DNA of 64,000 nt from Morella rubra. Taxonomy: Eukaryota; Streptophyta; Magnoliopsida; Fagales; Myricaceae. A model generated the notes under the pieces. The model did no database searches and was not told the DNA's origin. It saw only the letters and a list, made by a program, of their open reading frames with translations. The stretch spans positions 8,482,125 to 8,546,124 of the forward strand of contig CM025850.1 of NCBI GenBank assembly GCA_003952965.2, given 5' to 3'. A program made the translations under genes and the position numbers. Positions 16,392 to 27,642 of the stretch are shown here, piece after piece (the first letter of the stretch is position 1; each line of letters starts with the position of its first letter).

Positions 16392-16700
16392 TCTTTTCTT
16401 GTTTGATGGTACACCTTCTTTGAAACTCATTCTAGTTCTACATATATGGCTTGGCTAAAATGTAACACCCCCCACCCCGCATCCTTTTCCTTCTGGAGGG
16501 AGGTTTATACTTCTCTTTTGTTTATCCCCTTTAAAGCCTCTTTTCTTGTTTGATGGTATACATGTTGTTTGAATCTTATAGTAGTTCTACACGTAGCTCT
16601 TGTTTGTCCTTTAAAGCGTCTTTTCTTGTGTGCCGGTATATATGTTGTTTGAAGTTTATACTCGTTCTACTTATATGGCTTGGCTTAAATGCAAAAACCT
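16392..16700. repeat. Three imperfect repeats downstream of the PTF2-like gene
   Basis: The block CTTTTCTTGTTTGATGGTA followed by a TAGTTCTACA(C/T) segment occurs at 16392 and 16539. It recurs at 16620 as CTTTTCTTGTGTGCCGGTA with TCGTTCTACTTATATGGCTT. Spacing is uneven (147 and 81), so this is a decayed or segmental array, possibly in the 3' UTR or flank. Confidence 0.6.
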
Positions 16701-18121
16701 TTACTTCCTACTGAAAGGAGGAGAGTCCTCCAGGAGGCAGGTGTACCACAGCTATTCCTAAAAATAGATTGTTCTTTTGCTCAGGTTGGCAATGTTCGAA
16801 AGCTTGAACTAGGACTTGGGGTGACTGTCCAGAGGAAGAGAGGAAACGAATGTTGATACTTACATTTTGTCATATCTTTCTGGAGTTTGTAATTCCTCAG
16901 AGATGGTCATCTCTTGTTCTTTTGACAGCAGATGTCATTCTACTCGTGTTTTCTACTGTAGCCACTCTTCTGAAACTATATGTTTAGACACTTGGATCTT
17001 ACAGTCAAGGCAAGATAATTCAAGTAGTCCAGTTTTTGGCTTTTTGGGTATGCTCTCACGAGTAAGGTTTAGAATATCTGAACTTTCAAACACTGTATAG
17101 GGCTTTTACAGTGGCATTTTCGACAGTTTGGTACGCCTTACTATTCATACAAACAAGTGGTGGCATTAAGATAATCTCTGTGTCTATTATACTGCTTGAT
17201 AGTTGGAGGTTCCATATGCCATCATCCTTTATCAATGAACCATTCAGCAGTAACCCCTCATAGACTCTCATAGACTCTTGAGTGTATATTTTCCAGTCTG
17301 AAACATGGTGCGGCATGGTAAGTCGTGACGCCAACTTTTAGCATCATGTTTTCCGGTTGCTGTTTTATTTTTCGAGGTTTTTACCATTAGCGATCTAACT
17401 TTTTGTCTCGAGTGTGCATTTGGTTTTCGCTTTTGATCCAGAGAATTTATTTCAGTACCTTCAAATTGTGACATAAGTAGAGTACACGGGACTTCTGCCG
17501 CAGCAGTTCCTACACACGATAGTATTACATGTGTCCATAAGAGTTACCAAGTTACGTGGGTCCATCACTCTCCAGTAAAGAACCCAAATTCTCTCTTCAG
17601 ACCCTGCGATTCCAGAAGCCTTCTGGGTCCTCTCCTGGTCTATACTCTTCATTTCATTCAAGAAGTCCTTATGCTCAAGGATCGATCACACCTCTTTGAA
17701 TTTCCTTTACTCTTTTCTTCCACGTACGGACACATCTGATGTATTCCGATGGCATAAACCTTCGGTAGGCTACCAATTGGAACTTTTCATGCCTGGTTTA
17801 CAATGAGCGAATCTGATGGTAGAACTGGGACTGGAAGAAGCATCAAAAGATTTGGGCAAATCCTATTAAAGAGCAAAGTATTTGGTTCTTTCTCATAAAG
17901 GCAATTTTGACCAGCCTAAAAGCGGAGGAGAAAAGGGAAAAACAGCCTCAAGAGTGAAAGAACATTTGAAGACGGTGGTCGGTGGACCAAGCACGGGAAT
18001 CAGTATCTCAACTTTTATGGCTTACAGACTATATATTCTCTCTGCGCATGCATTCTTCAAAAGCTAATATAAAAATCTCTTTACCAAATTGAACGCTTAT
18101 AAGTTTATTATCGGTGTTGCA

Positions 18122-18217
18122 ACAGAGAGGACAAGATAGGAATTTCAGATTAAAGAGAGAGGACAAGATGGGAATTTCAGATTAAAGAGAGAGGACAAGA
18201 TGGGAATTTCAGATTAA
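18122..18217. repeat. 32-bp tandem repeat, three copies
   Basis: The units at 18122-18153, 18154-18185 and 18186-18217 each contain GAGGACAAGAT(A/G)GGAATTTC and end AGATTAA. Copies 2 and 3 are identical; copy 1 differs at two positions. Recent slippage or unequal exchange is the likely origin. Confidence 0.95.
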
Positions 18218-19404
18218 ACCAACAGATGTCACAGAAATTAAGAATTGGAAATAAACTTTTAGCGTTTGGGGTATTGGTAAAATTTAGTCAAATAAAAATA
18301 AAATCGGTCAGGTAAAATGAAGCATTAGTTTACTAAAGTAGTTTCTCTTTTGAAAGAATGTAATTACTTTTCTAATTTTTCACTCTCGTTTCACTTAAAT
18401 TCGCGCGTCTTTCTCTGTTGTTTTTTTAATACCCCTCTCAAATTTTTATCTTGATATATTTCATATTTTATATACTTTTTTTTTTAATAATGATTTAATT
18501 TTTTAAATAAATATATTTTATTAGATTGTTACCACTATTATTCATTTTACATAGAGTGTATCAAATATTAAAAAATATTTCAGAAAACATATTTTGATGT
18601 ATAATCAAATATTGAAAAGTATAATATTTTATTGAAATAAAATTCACTTAAAAATATTTTATATTATAAATAACTTCCAAACAACTTGCACCATTTTATT
18701 ATTAGAGCCCTCCAACTGGTTTGTGGAATTTATGTCACTGGTTAGGATTTCAATCTCCGCTTCACTTCATCTTTAGGATGTGAGACAATTCCAAGTACTC
18801 GCGATTCGTAAATATACTCACATAGTTTAATATAAAATTCTAAATGGTTAATCATATACGATAATATATACTCCTAGAGTCTAACCCACCGTGCATTATT
18901 AATTCCTATTAAGACAATGGCTCTGCACAGTCCTATACTATACAACCACTAGTAAGAAAAAATTCCAAACAAAGTGGACTAGTTTTTGGGTATGATGATG
19001 GTTGTTAGGCACATCCCTAGAGATGAGAATCAAGTCCGGAAACCACCCCGTAGGGGCCCAAAAAATATAAAAAGGAAAAGGAAAAAAATTATTATGAAGT
19101 TGGTGGTACTAAACACATCTCCTTAAAAAAAAGAACCTCTGTAATTCTAGTGACCATAGATGTAGTTAAACATCAAAATGTTTGGCAAAAAAGACAACAA
19201 CAATGGAGTGTTTGTTACGTGTATGAATGCGTATTCCATCCATTTTCCCTTACCTTTCTTTAATACTTTAGAATATCAACAAAATGTTTAAACCACTGAG
19301 GGAGTTACCCTACTGATCTAGATCATGTCCTTCATGGTAGTCTTCATTTGAGTGGTGCCCACGAAATTGACCCTACAATCATTTTATGCGTAATTAGTAT
19401 GAGG

Positions 19405-20320
19405 GTCCGTTTGTTTAGTTGTAAAATAAATTTCGTAATTTGTTTTACTTGTTTTATGTATTTGGCAAGTATTTGAAAATAGGTCAAAGTAAAAAGTTTT
19501 CAAGTCAACTGTAAAAGTTTATATTATTTTTTAGAAAACAAACTAAGCTTAATTTTCCGTAAACCAAAATTTTTTTTGGGTAGAACACTATAACACGCCT
19601 CATATTTACGGCCAAATTTCAATAAACCTCCCTCAAGTTTCTAAATATTTTATTCCACCTCATATGTTTCAGAAACAATTAATTATTATATCTTTTATTT
19701 GGCCATTAAACTATATGCAAAATGATCGAAATGCCCTCCAACACAAAATTAAAAAAATAAAAAATAAAAATTATATAAAAAAAAAAAAATAATATTTTTT
19801 AAAATAAAATTGAATTTGAAGGTTGCATTACAGTTTTATATTGTTCTCTTTCTAGGCCACGTGGATAATTCTCCTTTAGTTGGCTAACGGCAATTGAAAT
19901 GCGGGAACTAATTTTTATCACAAAAGTGTATATCAGGGGACATTCACGTTGAATCAGTACTTTAAGGACTAAAATATTATAATTTTTAGAAAAATTTCAT
20001 GTCACAGGATAGCCTACAATTGGCGTTGATATGACATCTAAAATCCGCGTAAGCACAATTCTTTATGTTGGCTAACCACAATAGGAGGAAAATCGATTTG
20101 TCTAAAAAACTTATTTTAGTAACCCAATGAGTTGAAATTGATATTTGAGTGACTAAAATGTCAAAAGTATAAATTACAAGACCTATACGATAATTAAACT
20201 TTGTAAATACATAAATCATTAAATGTGTCAAACAACAAAAAAATATTTTAAAAGAATAACCAAACACTGAAAAGAAAAATTATTTCTTATAAAACATTTT
20301 TATGAAAATTTTTTTTTTAC
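19405..20320. repeat. A/T-rich transposon-like remnant(s)
   Basis: Begins GGGTCCGTTTGTTTAG and ends in ACCAAACACTGAAAAG-type sequence followed by A/T-rich filler, the look of decayed non-autonomous DNA elements in plants. Related A/T-rich blocks with AAATTTTAAAATTT cores occur near 20500-20690, 21180-21340, 26220-26450 and 43630-43820. Boundaries and target duplications were not resolved. Confidence 0.35.
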
Positions 20321-22293
20321 GTAAAACAATAAATTTACAGACAGGGACATGAGATTCACTTGACGTGAGTAATATCGATTACCCATTCATGTGACTCAAA
20401 TTTTGTACGTACGTTGAGTCCTCAGAAGGCAACCTCCAACCGTTGGGCTAGCGCCTAGGACGCTAGTACCTAAGAATATTGGGTTCATAATATATAGGGG
20501 GTGTTTGTTTACCAAAATTTCGGAGAATATTTCAAAATTTTAAGAATTTTTATTTTATTGAGATTTTATTGAAATTTGTGAAAGGTGAAGTGTATATATA
20601 TAAAAGTTAAAATTTTAAATATATTTATTTTACTAAAAATTTTATGTCCCAAAATATTAGAAAAAAAACAGTAACATAGATGGTTAACAACAACCTAAGA
20701 TAGAATAACTAGCTAGTTTCGCTAGCATGTGCTAAAAAGTTCAAACCTAATACCTACCTACGATGTGATAGCGATCCCGAAGTCAAACCTAAAGTCAAAC
20801 AAACCTAGATAATTAATACCTACTCTACCAACCGTGAAGTCTCCATAATTCATAAAGAATGGAAGTAAATCAATTCATCCACATTAAAGATCAGTTGGTT
20901 TAATCCCACGTAAATCTGCTCTGATTATATTCTTCGATCCAAGCAATGGGCAGAAGAGGCATAACCTCACCCACTGCTCCCACTTGAGAGTTGACTCCCC
21001 AACTCCTTCTAGGAAGGAGGTATCTTTATAATGACAGACCAATCCCAATTTTGTTCGAATTCTTAATTTTATCTATGTTTAATCTCCATGCTGCATGCAG
21101 TCTTTCAGATTTTCTTCTTGAAATATTTGTCACTGTCCAGTACTCCTTTTGATTACTGATTATAACCGCTTGGGTTGCAAATTTTGATTTTGTAAAATTT
21201 TAAAATTTAAAGTATTTTGAGAATTTTTAAGTGATGTTAAATTTTATTAATATACGTGTAAAAATTATTTTTAAGTGATATTAAAATGCATTTGATTTTA
21301 AAATTTTAAAAAATCCTAAAGTTTTAATAAACCAACAAAGCCTTGGATTGCAAGCATTCAAGCAAGGTAGGGCCGGCCGCAAGTTTCGAAAGGGTAAACG
21401 CGGCACTCTGTGGACGCCCACACCACGATCATTGTGTGTGAATACTTGGGGATTATTGTGCTTGTAATTCCTCCATCTTATGCGATTCCAGACCCTAGCT
21501 AGTTTGCGTGATCCGTGAGTACTCCACCCTTGTCCTTTGAGCTTCCCCCGTTAGCAAGGAAAACGTTCGTACGTACTTCTTTCGTACGAAGATTCATAAA
21601 ATTAAAAAAGCGTGTTTTTAACGAGTCCCCAAATCTTCTCCTCTAAGTTCCCGTCGGTAGACAATACATGCAGTACGTTTACAAATGTCGTCGTTGAAAA
21701 ATATACAAAAAAGGGATTGTCGATGATCTTCATGTTCAAGACTGGTTTGTGTGTGGAATATTACCCGCTTGGTAAAAATGTATGCATGGCCATCTATAGA
21801 TATTTTTCCCCTTAATTAGTTGAATAAATGCTTAGTATTTATGGTACCTGTTTTTGTAGCTGTTAGTTTTTGAAGTGCTAGAGCAGCATTGGAGGGTCTT
21901 TTGGCCAAGCTGTGGGGATTCAACATAAAATTATGTAATGATTAAGCTCCCAAATGATGACGGCAACAAGATGACGAACAATGCTTATATCTGAAATCTC
22001 GGTCAAATTTTCCTTGCATTATATAATGACCCGTAATGAATATCCAATGGAATAATATTATTACTTGTGAAGGTAGCTTTGGGGAAGACCTCCATCATAA
22101 ATTCTTAGCATTTGCTGGGCACTTTCCTCCAAAGACTCTCTCCCGCCCGCGGCCCGCTAGTTTTGTCGCTTTGAAGCAACTTGGAGAAAAAGAAATAAGG
22201 ATCTAGATGGGGACCGCGTCCAGTAAACTATTCTTTCTTATCCCTCTTTCCTACACAAAACGATTTGACAAAGAAGGTGCTGTGGCAGCTCTC

Positions 22294-22303
22294 TATATAT
22301 AAA
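22294..22303 (+). promoter_or_regulatory. TATA box of the HIPP gene
   Basis: TATATATAAA 93 bases before the ATG, followed by a pyrimidine-rich leader. Confidence 0.6.
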
Positions 22304-22395
22304 CGGCAATCTCACTTCTTTCTCTTCATCATCAGAGTCTCGACTCTTATTGCGCAGGAAATTAAAGAAACCCCAAAGATCTCTCAACTCTCAAC

Positions 22396-24833
22396 ATGTC
22401 GGTGAGAAATCTATCTTCGTCCCCTCCCCTCTTTTTTATTACTTGCCTAGCTAGCTGTTTTTCTCTGCGTGCACTGTGTAGATGCAGTCCATGATCACCT
22501 CCATATGAGGTTTCCCATGCACGTAAGAAATTAATCTCATCTTCTTCAGTAGATTATGGGTGTGCATGTGGTAAACTCAGATTTTCACCTTTTTGTACGT
22601 GAATCTATCTGAGTGTATAGAGGTGTTCACTAGATTAGTGCACTGATGGTCAGGGAAAACATAACAAGGATAATCTGAATTCAGATTAGCATGTACTCAT
22701 GCTCCAAAACAATTTGAGTACTTTCTGAATGAACGATTCATGCTGTGAAGATTAACATGCACTGATCATATATCCATCGGTTTCTGTTTTTCAGATAGTG
22801 GAGATGATAGTTCACATGGACTGTACGGGTTGCGAAAGAAAGATAAAGAAAGCACTCCTGAAACTAGATGGTACAATATTTACTCGACTTTCCTTCTTAA
22901 TTATTCCCAAATTAAAATGGATCTTTTACTTAGTATTCCTATAAAAAAATCTGTCCTTAAAAGTTTGCTTAGCCGCGTTCTTTTCTTCATTCTCTTTATC
23001 TTGGTAATTAATTAATCAAGCATATGCATACTCGACTTTTCTGATGCGTTGCTTTTTTTAATGGAAAAGGCATGCATAACGGTAACATGCTGGTTTGTTG
23101 AACTTGTTTGTAGTCCCCCTTAGAGGTGGTTAACGGTAGTGTAGATGACGGTTTGGTAAAGTTGTCACCGTTATTACAATTGACGGAATCACATAATTGA
23201 CACCGCCACCGTACCATTAAGACACAATAACCGCCCTTGACTGTGACGGTCTTAACGGTAACGGTTATACAATAACCGCTTAAACCGTATAACCGTTGGG
23301 CTAAAAAAAAAATAGGCTTTTTTTTTTGCTTTTCATTTTTTTCACTGTTTTGGGTTTTTCTTGGGTTTTTTTTTACCATTAAGACCATTTGATGCCTATA
23401 TATAAGCAACAAATATAATCATTCAAATATCATAACCTGTTTAAATTTCCAACTAATATCATAATCAATAATCATATCAAATGACAAATATCATAACCTA
23501 TTCAAACATAATATCATAATCATAACAAATATAATAAGCTGTCCAAAAGTCTAACATAATATCATATTCAAACATAAAGACTAAAGTCTAATAAAAGTGT
23601 TCAACAATATGACATAAACTAGCTAACATATTCCAACAAAAGCCCAACAAAAGTATGTCACATAATCAATAATCATCTCAAGTCTCAACTAGGGGGTTAA
23701 CGGTAGTGTAGGTGACAGTTTGGCGAAAATCGTCACCGTCATCACAATTGACGGAATCACATATTTGACACCGCCACCGCACCGCTAAGGCACAATAACC
23801 GCTCTTGCGGTTACGGTATTGGTAGCGGTGGCTGTTTTAGCGGTTAAAACCGCCACCGCTGGTGCAAATGAGCACCCTAGTCCCCTTACGCGAAAGAATA
23901 TACCATATGCATGCATATTAATTTTTTTTTATTTTATCGAATAATGTTATTACTGAAAGTGATATTGTATACAGTTATATATATGTGCGTATATATTAGC
24001 CTTAATTAAAACTTACATTAGTTGACGAAGGTAGGAAGACCTCTGCTCGTTGACTTTGTTTCTTCTTCGCAACTTGTCGATTGGAATTGCGCGCGAGGTC
24101 ATAGGCCCTCCATGGTCCCCTAGCTTCAGCCGACTATATAATACCAGTTGCTATTGAGTAATTAATACAGTGACATCTGCAATATAATTTGAGAACTTTC
24201 TCAGAATCTTCCCCTAATCAAGGAATTATAAAAACCTTCTCGTGTTGGCAGGTTTTTGTCATCGTTGAATTGTTCAAGATTCCACTTCATTATCTAGAAA
24301 TTCACGACATTGGCATTTGCTCATCATTAATTACCTAGGAAAAAACAAACAACGTTTACGACTAGAGTGAATTTTCAACGCTAGCTAGTATCATCACCAT
24401 CCTCTGTTCATTGTTACTCGTTAGCTAATCTTTATGATTGATCGATCTTGGGCATATAAATTCAGGAGTAAATGAAGTGGATACAGATATGGCCATGCAA
24501 AAGGTGACGGTCATGGGATGGGTAGATCAAGAGAAAGTTCTGAAGAGAGTGAGAAAGACAGGGCGGACAGCTGAGCTGTGGCCATATCCTCACAACCCGG
24601 AGTACAGTTTTATCCGCCATTACTACCATCAGCACCAGCGGTACCTGGGCCAACCAGTGACCTACCATGCATATCATGATCAGTCTACCTCCTCCGACTA
24701 TATGGACGCCTATAGTGCCCAACTCGATCTCTACAGTCCTTATCAACCGCCTCCTTACTCGACCACCAATGATAATTGGCAGGCCACCACCATGTTCAAT
24801 GACGACAATCCTAACGCTTGCTCCATTATGTGA
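22396..24833 (+). CDS. Heavy-metal-associated isoprenylated plant protein (HIPP)
   Basis: Three exons: 22396-22401 (only ATG TCG), 22795-22870 and 24466-24833, 149 residues. An HMA fold occupies about residues 3-65 with the metal-binding pair Cys12 and Cys15 in MDCTGCERKIKKAL, and MQKVTVMGWVDQEKVLKRVRKTG as its second half. The tail is His/Tyr/Pro-rich. The C-terminus CSIM (146-149) is a CaaX box for farnesylation, which anchors HIPPs to membranes or directs partner binding. The two-codon first exon is common in this family and is supported by donor TCG|GTGAGA, acceptor TCAG|ATAGTG and a TATA box upstream. Intron 2 (1595 bp) hosts a hAT-like element. AATAAA at 24866-24871 is a plausible poly(A) signal. 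Likely role: binding or sequestering of transition metals, or stress signalling; not resolved to one member. Confidence 0.9.
23121..23879. mobile_element. Non-autonomous hAT-like DNA transposon in HIPP intron 2
   Basis: A 759-bp element. Its ends are TAGAGGTG at the left and CACCCTA at the right (reverse complement TAGGGTG), the form of hAT termini. It is flanked by an 8-bp duplication, GTCCCCCT (23113-23120) and GTCCCCTT (23880-23887), with one mismatch. Subterminal blocks of about 150 bp (23126-23280 and 23694-23850) are similar to each other in direct orientation and packed with CCGCCACCG, AACCGC and TAACGGT motifs, as expected of transposase-binding arrays. No transposase frame is present. 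Confidence 0.7.
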
Positions 24834-27642
24834 TCCGTACGGCCGGTTTGCTATATTTTTAAGAGAATAAACAGTACCACTGATCCATCCTGGCATCGGA
24901 GTTGGAAGTTTATTTGAAACCCGGCCATTGATCGAGGGACCGTTTGTGTGGTAATTTTGTTCTCCTTTTTTTTTTTTTAGCTTTAGTTAAGGACGTCTTA
25001 AAGTAAATAGAATGTAATTTTTTTTTTAATTTAAGAGTGTGATGTAATTAATGAAGTGATTAGTATTGTTGTTCTGATGTTGTCCGTCTTCTTGCAGTAC
25101 TTAACTGATCTTTTGTTTATCCGATAACTGATCTTACAAGTGTTACTAAATTTTGACTCGATTTAAAAAAACTCATCGAATTTTTAAATAAATCTTAAAA
25201 CTTATTGAGTTTAGGTTATTAGTACGATAAGTAACTCAGCTTAACTCTGTCAAAATGATTTAACGTAAAATTTTCCCACGCGGTCTGAACGCCCAGGTCA
25301 CATCCAATCACAACTCTTCCATGTGTTATAAAATATTTTTTTTAAAAAAAAATTAATTAAATTAATAAACTTTAATTCTAAATTAAAAAATTAGAAATTA
25401 TTTTTTCATATAGGTAATATAAAAAAATAATAATTCAAGTTATTAGAAGAACAATATTTTTAACACATTTTTTATGAAAGAATACATGACAAACAATTAT
25501 GCTAATTCAAATCATGAATTAGATCTAAGGACTTTCTGTATAGGACGGAAAACTTATAATGTCTTGATCAGAATTTCTTTCCCAAGTTATGGGCATGGAG
25601 AAAGCTGCAATAAGAAATAATTAACAAATAAGGAATATCGATGCTTATAAAGAGACAAACAAGGATAGAATGAATTTAGACATTAGACTTTTAAGAAAAG
25701 GACAAAATTTTTGGGTTTGGAAATGTTTTGAGCTACGAAAAATAAAATTTTAGATTTGAACTAAATTCTGAATTTAAAAAAAAACCTAAAATACATGCAT
25801 TTGTCAAATAGTGGAGATGAAAAGTATATAATTTGTTATAGACCTTTTGAGAAGTTAGAATGATATATTTTTCGAAATTGTTTCTATAAAAGCCGGGGGG
25901 AGGTTTATCTTTTTCACATGTCTTATATTTTTCTCTCTTTATTATTTTTGTTTTTGGGCAAGTGAGGTTTTCTATATTATTTTTTTTGCACGTCTCTCTC
26001 TTTGTTTTTCTTTTCTATTATCACTTTCTCCCCCCATGAATCCACGTGGGGCCTCTGATCATTCTATTTTGTTTTTCTTCTCCTTTATAGTCAAGCGTGC
26101 CTCCAATCATCCACGCGGTTAAGCTCCTTTATTCGAAGATATCACAGGAAACTTTTGCTGTTTCGCCAATTTTAGACCTTTATAATTAACAAATATAGCA
26201 AAAACAATTTCTAAAGATTTTAGGTATGTTCGTTTAGTGAAAAAAATTTAGAATTTAAATTTAACTGTTTAAATTTATAGTGCTAATATTATTTTACACA
26301 TTTAATTAATATATCAATATTACAAATATCGATACAACCAATAACTTTTAAAATATCAATAAAACTCAAATATCACTTAAATATTCATATCAAATTTAAA
26401 ATTTTTAAAATTTTCTCAAAATAAATACCCTTAAATTTGAGCTTTGAGCTTTCATTAGTATACGTTTGAATTAAAAGTACTATTCTTGATTTAATTATAA
26501 TTATTTACAAATTGAAACAATCGTCCCAAAGTTAATAATTGTTTACATTTACTTTAATGCAGGGTAGTTATTGATTAAAAATAATTTTTTTTTTCTAACC
26601 ACTTAGTATTCCTATTTTCTCTAATTTCTGTACTTGCGAAATTTTTCAAAATTATTTTCTTCAATACTCGAATTTATGCACTTGTTAATTTTGCAATGCT
26701 TATTTTTCAATACAGTTGGGGTATTTATTTTTATTTTACACTTTGTCAATTGAAAATGACATTTTTTTCTCTGTATTTGTCAATTAAAGAAGCTTTTAAA
26801 CATATTCTTTGAGTTGTTCATGGACTTCTGTGCATTTGACTTCGATTAAAAATCAATTAAGAGAGGCTGCGTATATTCCTAAGGAAACTAAACACAAGAA
26901 AAAAAATATAAAAAATAAAAAAATTGGCCATTCAAGCGTGCAACGAACGAACACGCATGAACCGGTTGAGCTGGCAGGCCCAGTCGCATCCGCCTCAATG
27001 GGGCCATCCATCTGGCGCCACCTGGTTGATCTTTCCTAGCCCACTCAAACGACAACGTCGCCGCAAGCAACACCAGCGCCAGGCTTTACCCACACACCAT
27101 GTCCGAGACCGTCAAAGCTATTCGATTTTCTAACGTGCCCTGATATCATTGGACATTCCATTTTGAAAATACCAAAACCGGCTGCAATTATCCGCAACCA
27201 CCAAATTCCATTGGTTGGTGACCCAATCTCTCCGTCTAACTCTCCGTCACAGCCAGTTCCATTTCTGGATGGTTTTTGTCCGGTAGCCTAGCCCGAGATG
27301 AGATCTTTCCCGTTACACTCCATCATCATACAGGTGTCTTCCGTAAGATTTGTCTGAATCTATTTTTTGTCCTTCTAAATAATCTGTCTGAATCTGTTGC
27401 GTGTAAACATTACAGGGACTAACATCATAGAAAATTACACCTCCGACCTCATTTGCTTACTGTGGAGCCGATCGCGCAGGCAGGGGCAGCCGGGCAGGGC
27501 ATGGGCTTCGTTGTATTTGCGGCCAGAACGATACTGAACATTATGGCGTTGAAGCTGACTTCACTTTGAGTCAATCGAGAAAATAGGATACTCTCTCTCC
27601 CGCTTCGGGTTTCGCTTGGAGCTATATCCGTATAAATTAATA
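24834..27642. other. Intergenic region between HIPP and the serine esterase
   Basis: HIPP 3' flank, then A/T-rich DNA without coding signals, including a MITE-like block near 26220-26450. Bases from about 26930 on are GC-richer and carry the esterase promoter and leader. Confidence 0.45.

Larger units (their letters stand above)
16056..22395. other. Gene-poor, repeat-bearing region between PTF2-like and HIPP genes
   Basis: 6.3 kb in which I can support no coding exon. It holds imperfect repeats just downstream of PTF2 (16392-16700), a 32-bp triplicate (18122-18217), and several A/T-rich blocks beginning with a TTTGTTTA-like end (near 19405, 20500 and 21180) that look like small DNA-transposon remnants. 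The last 150 bases are the HIPP promoter and leader. Confidence 0.5.

Noticed and set aside
16867-17660. Short frames downstream of PTF2 suggesting a retroelement fragment
   Set aside because: No diagnostic protease, integrase or reverse-transcriptase motif could be recognised.
20345-20480. Possible tRNA-derived SINE on the minus strand (TAGCCCAACGG A-box-like)
   Set aside because: No convincing B box, no poly(A) tail or target duplication seen.
24462-24896. 144-codon minus-strand frame over HIPP exon 3
   Set aside because: Antisense shadow of the HIPP C-terminal exon.
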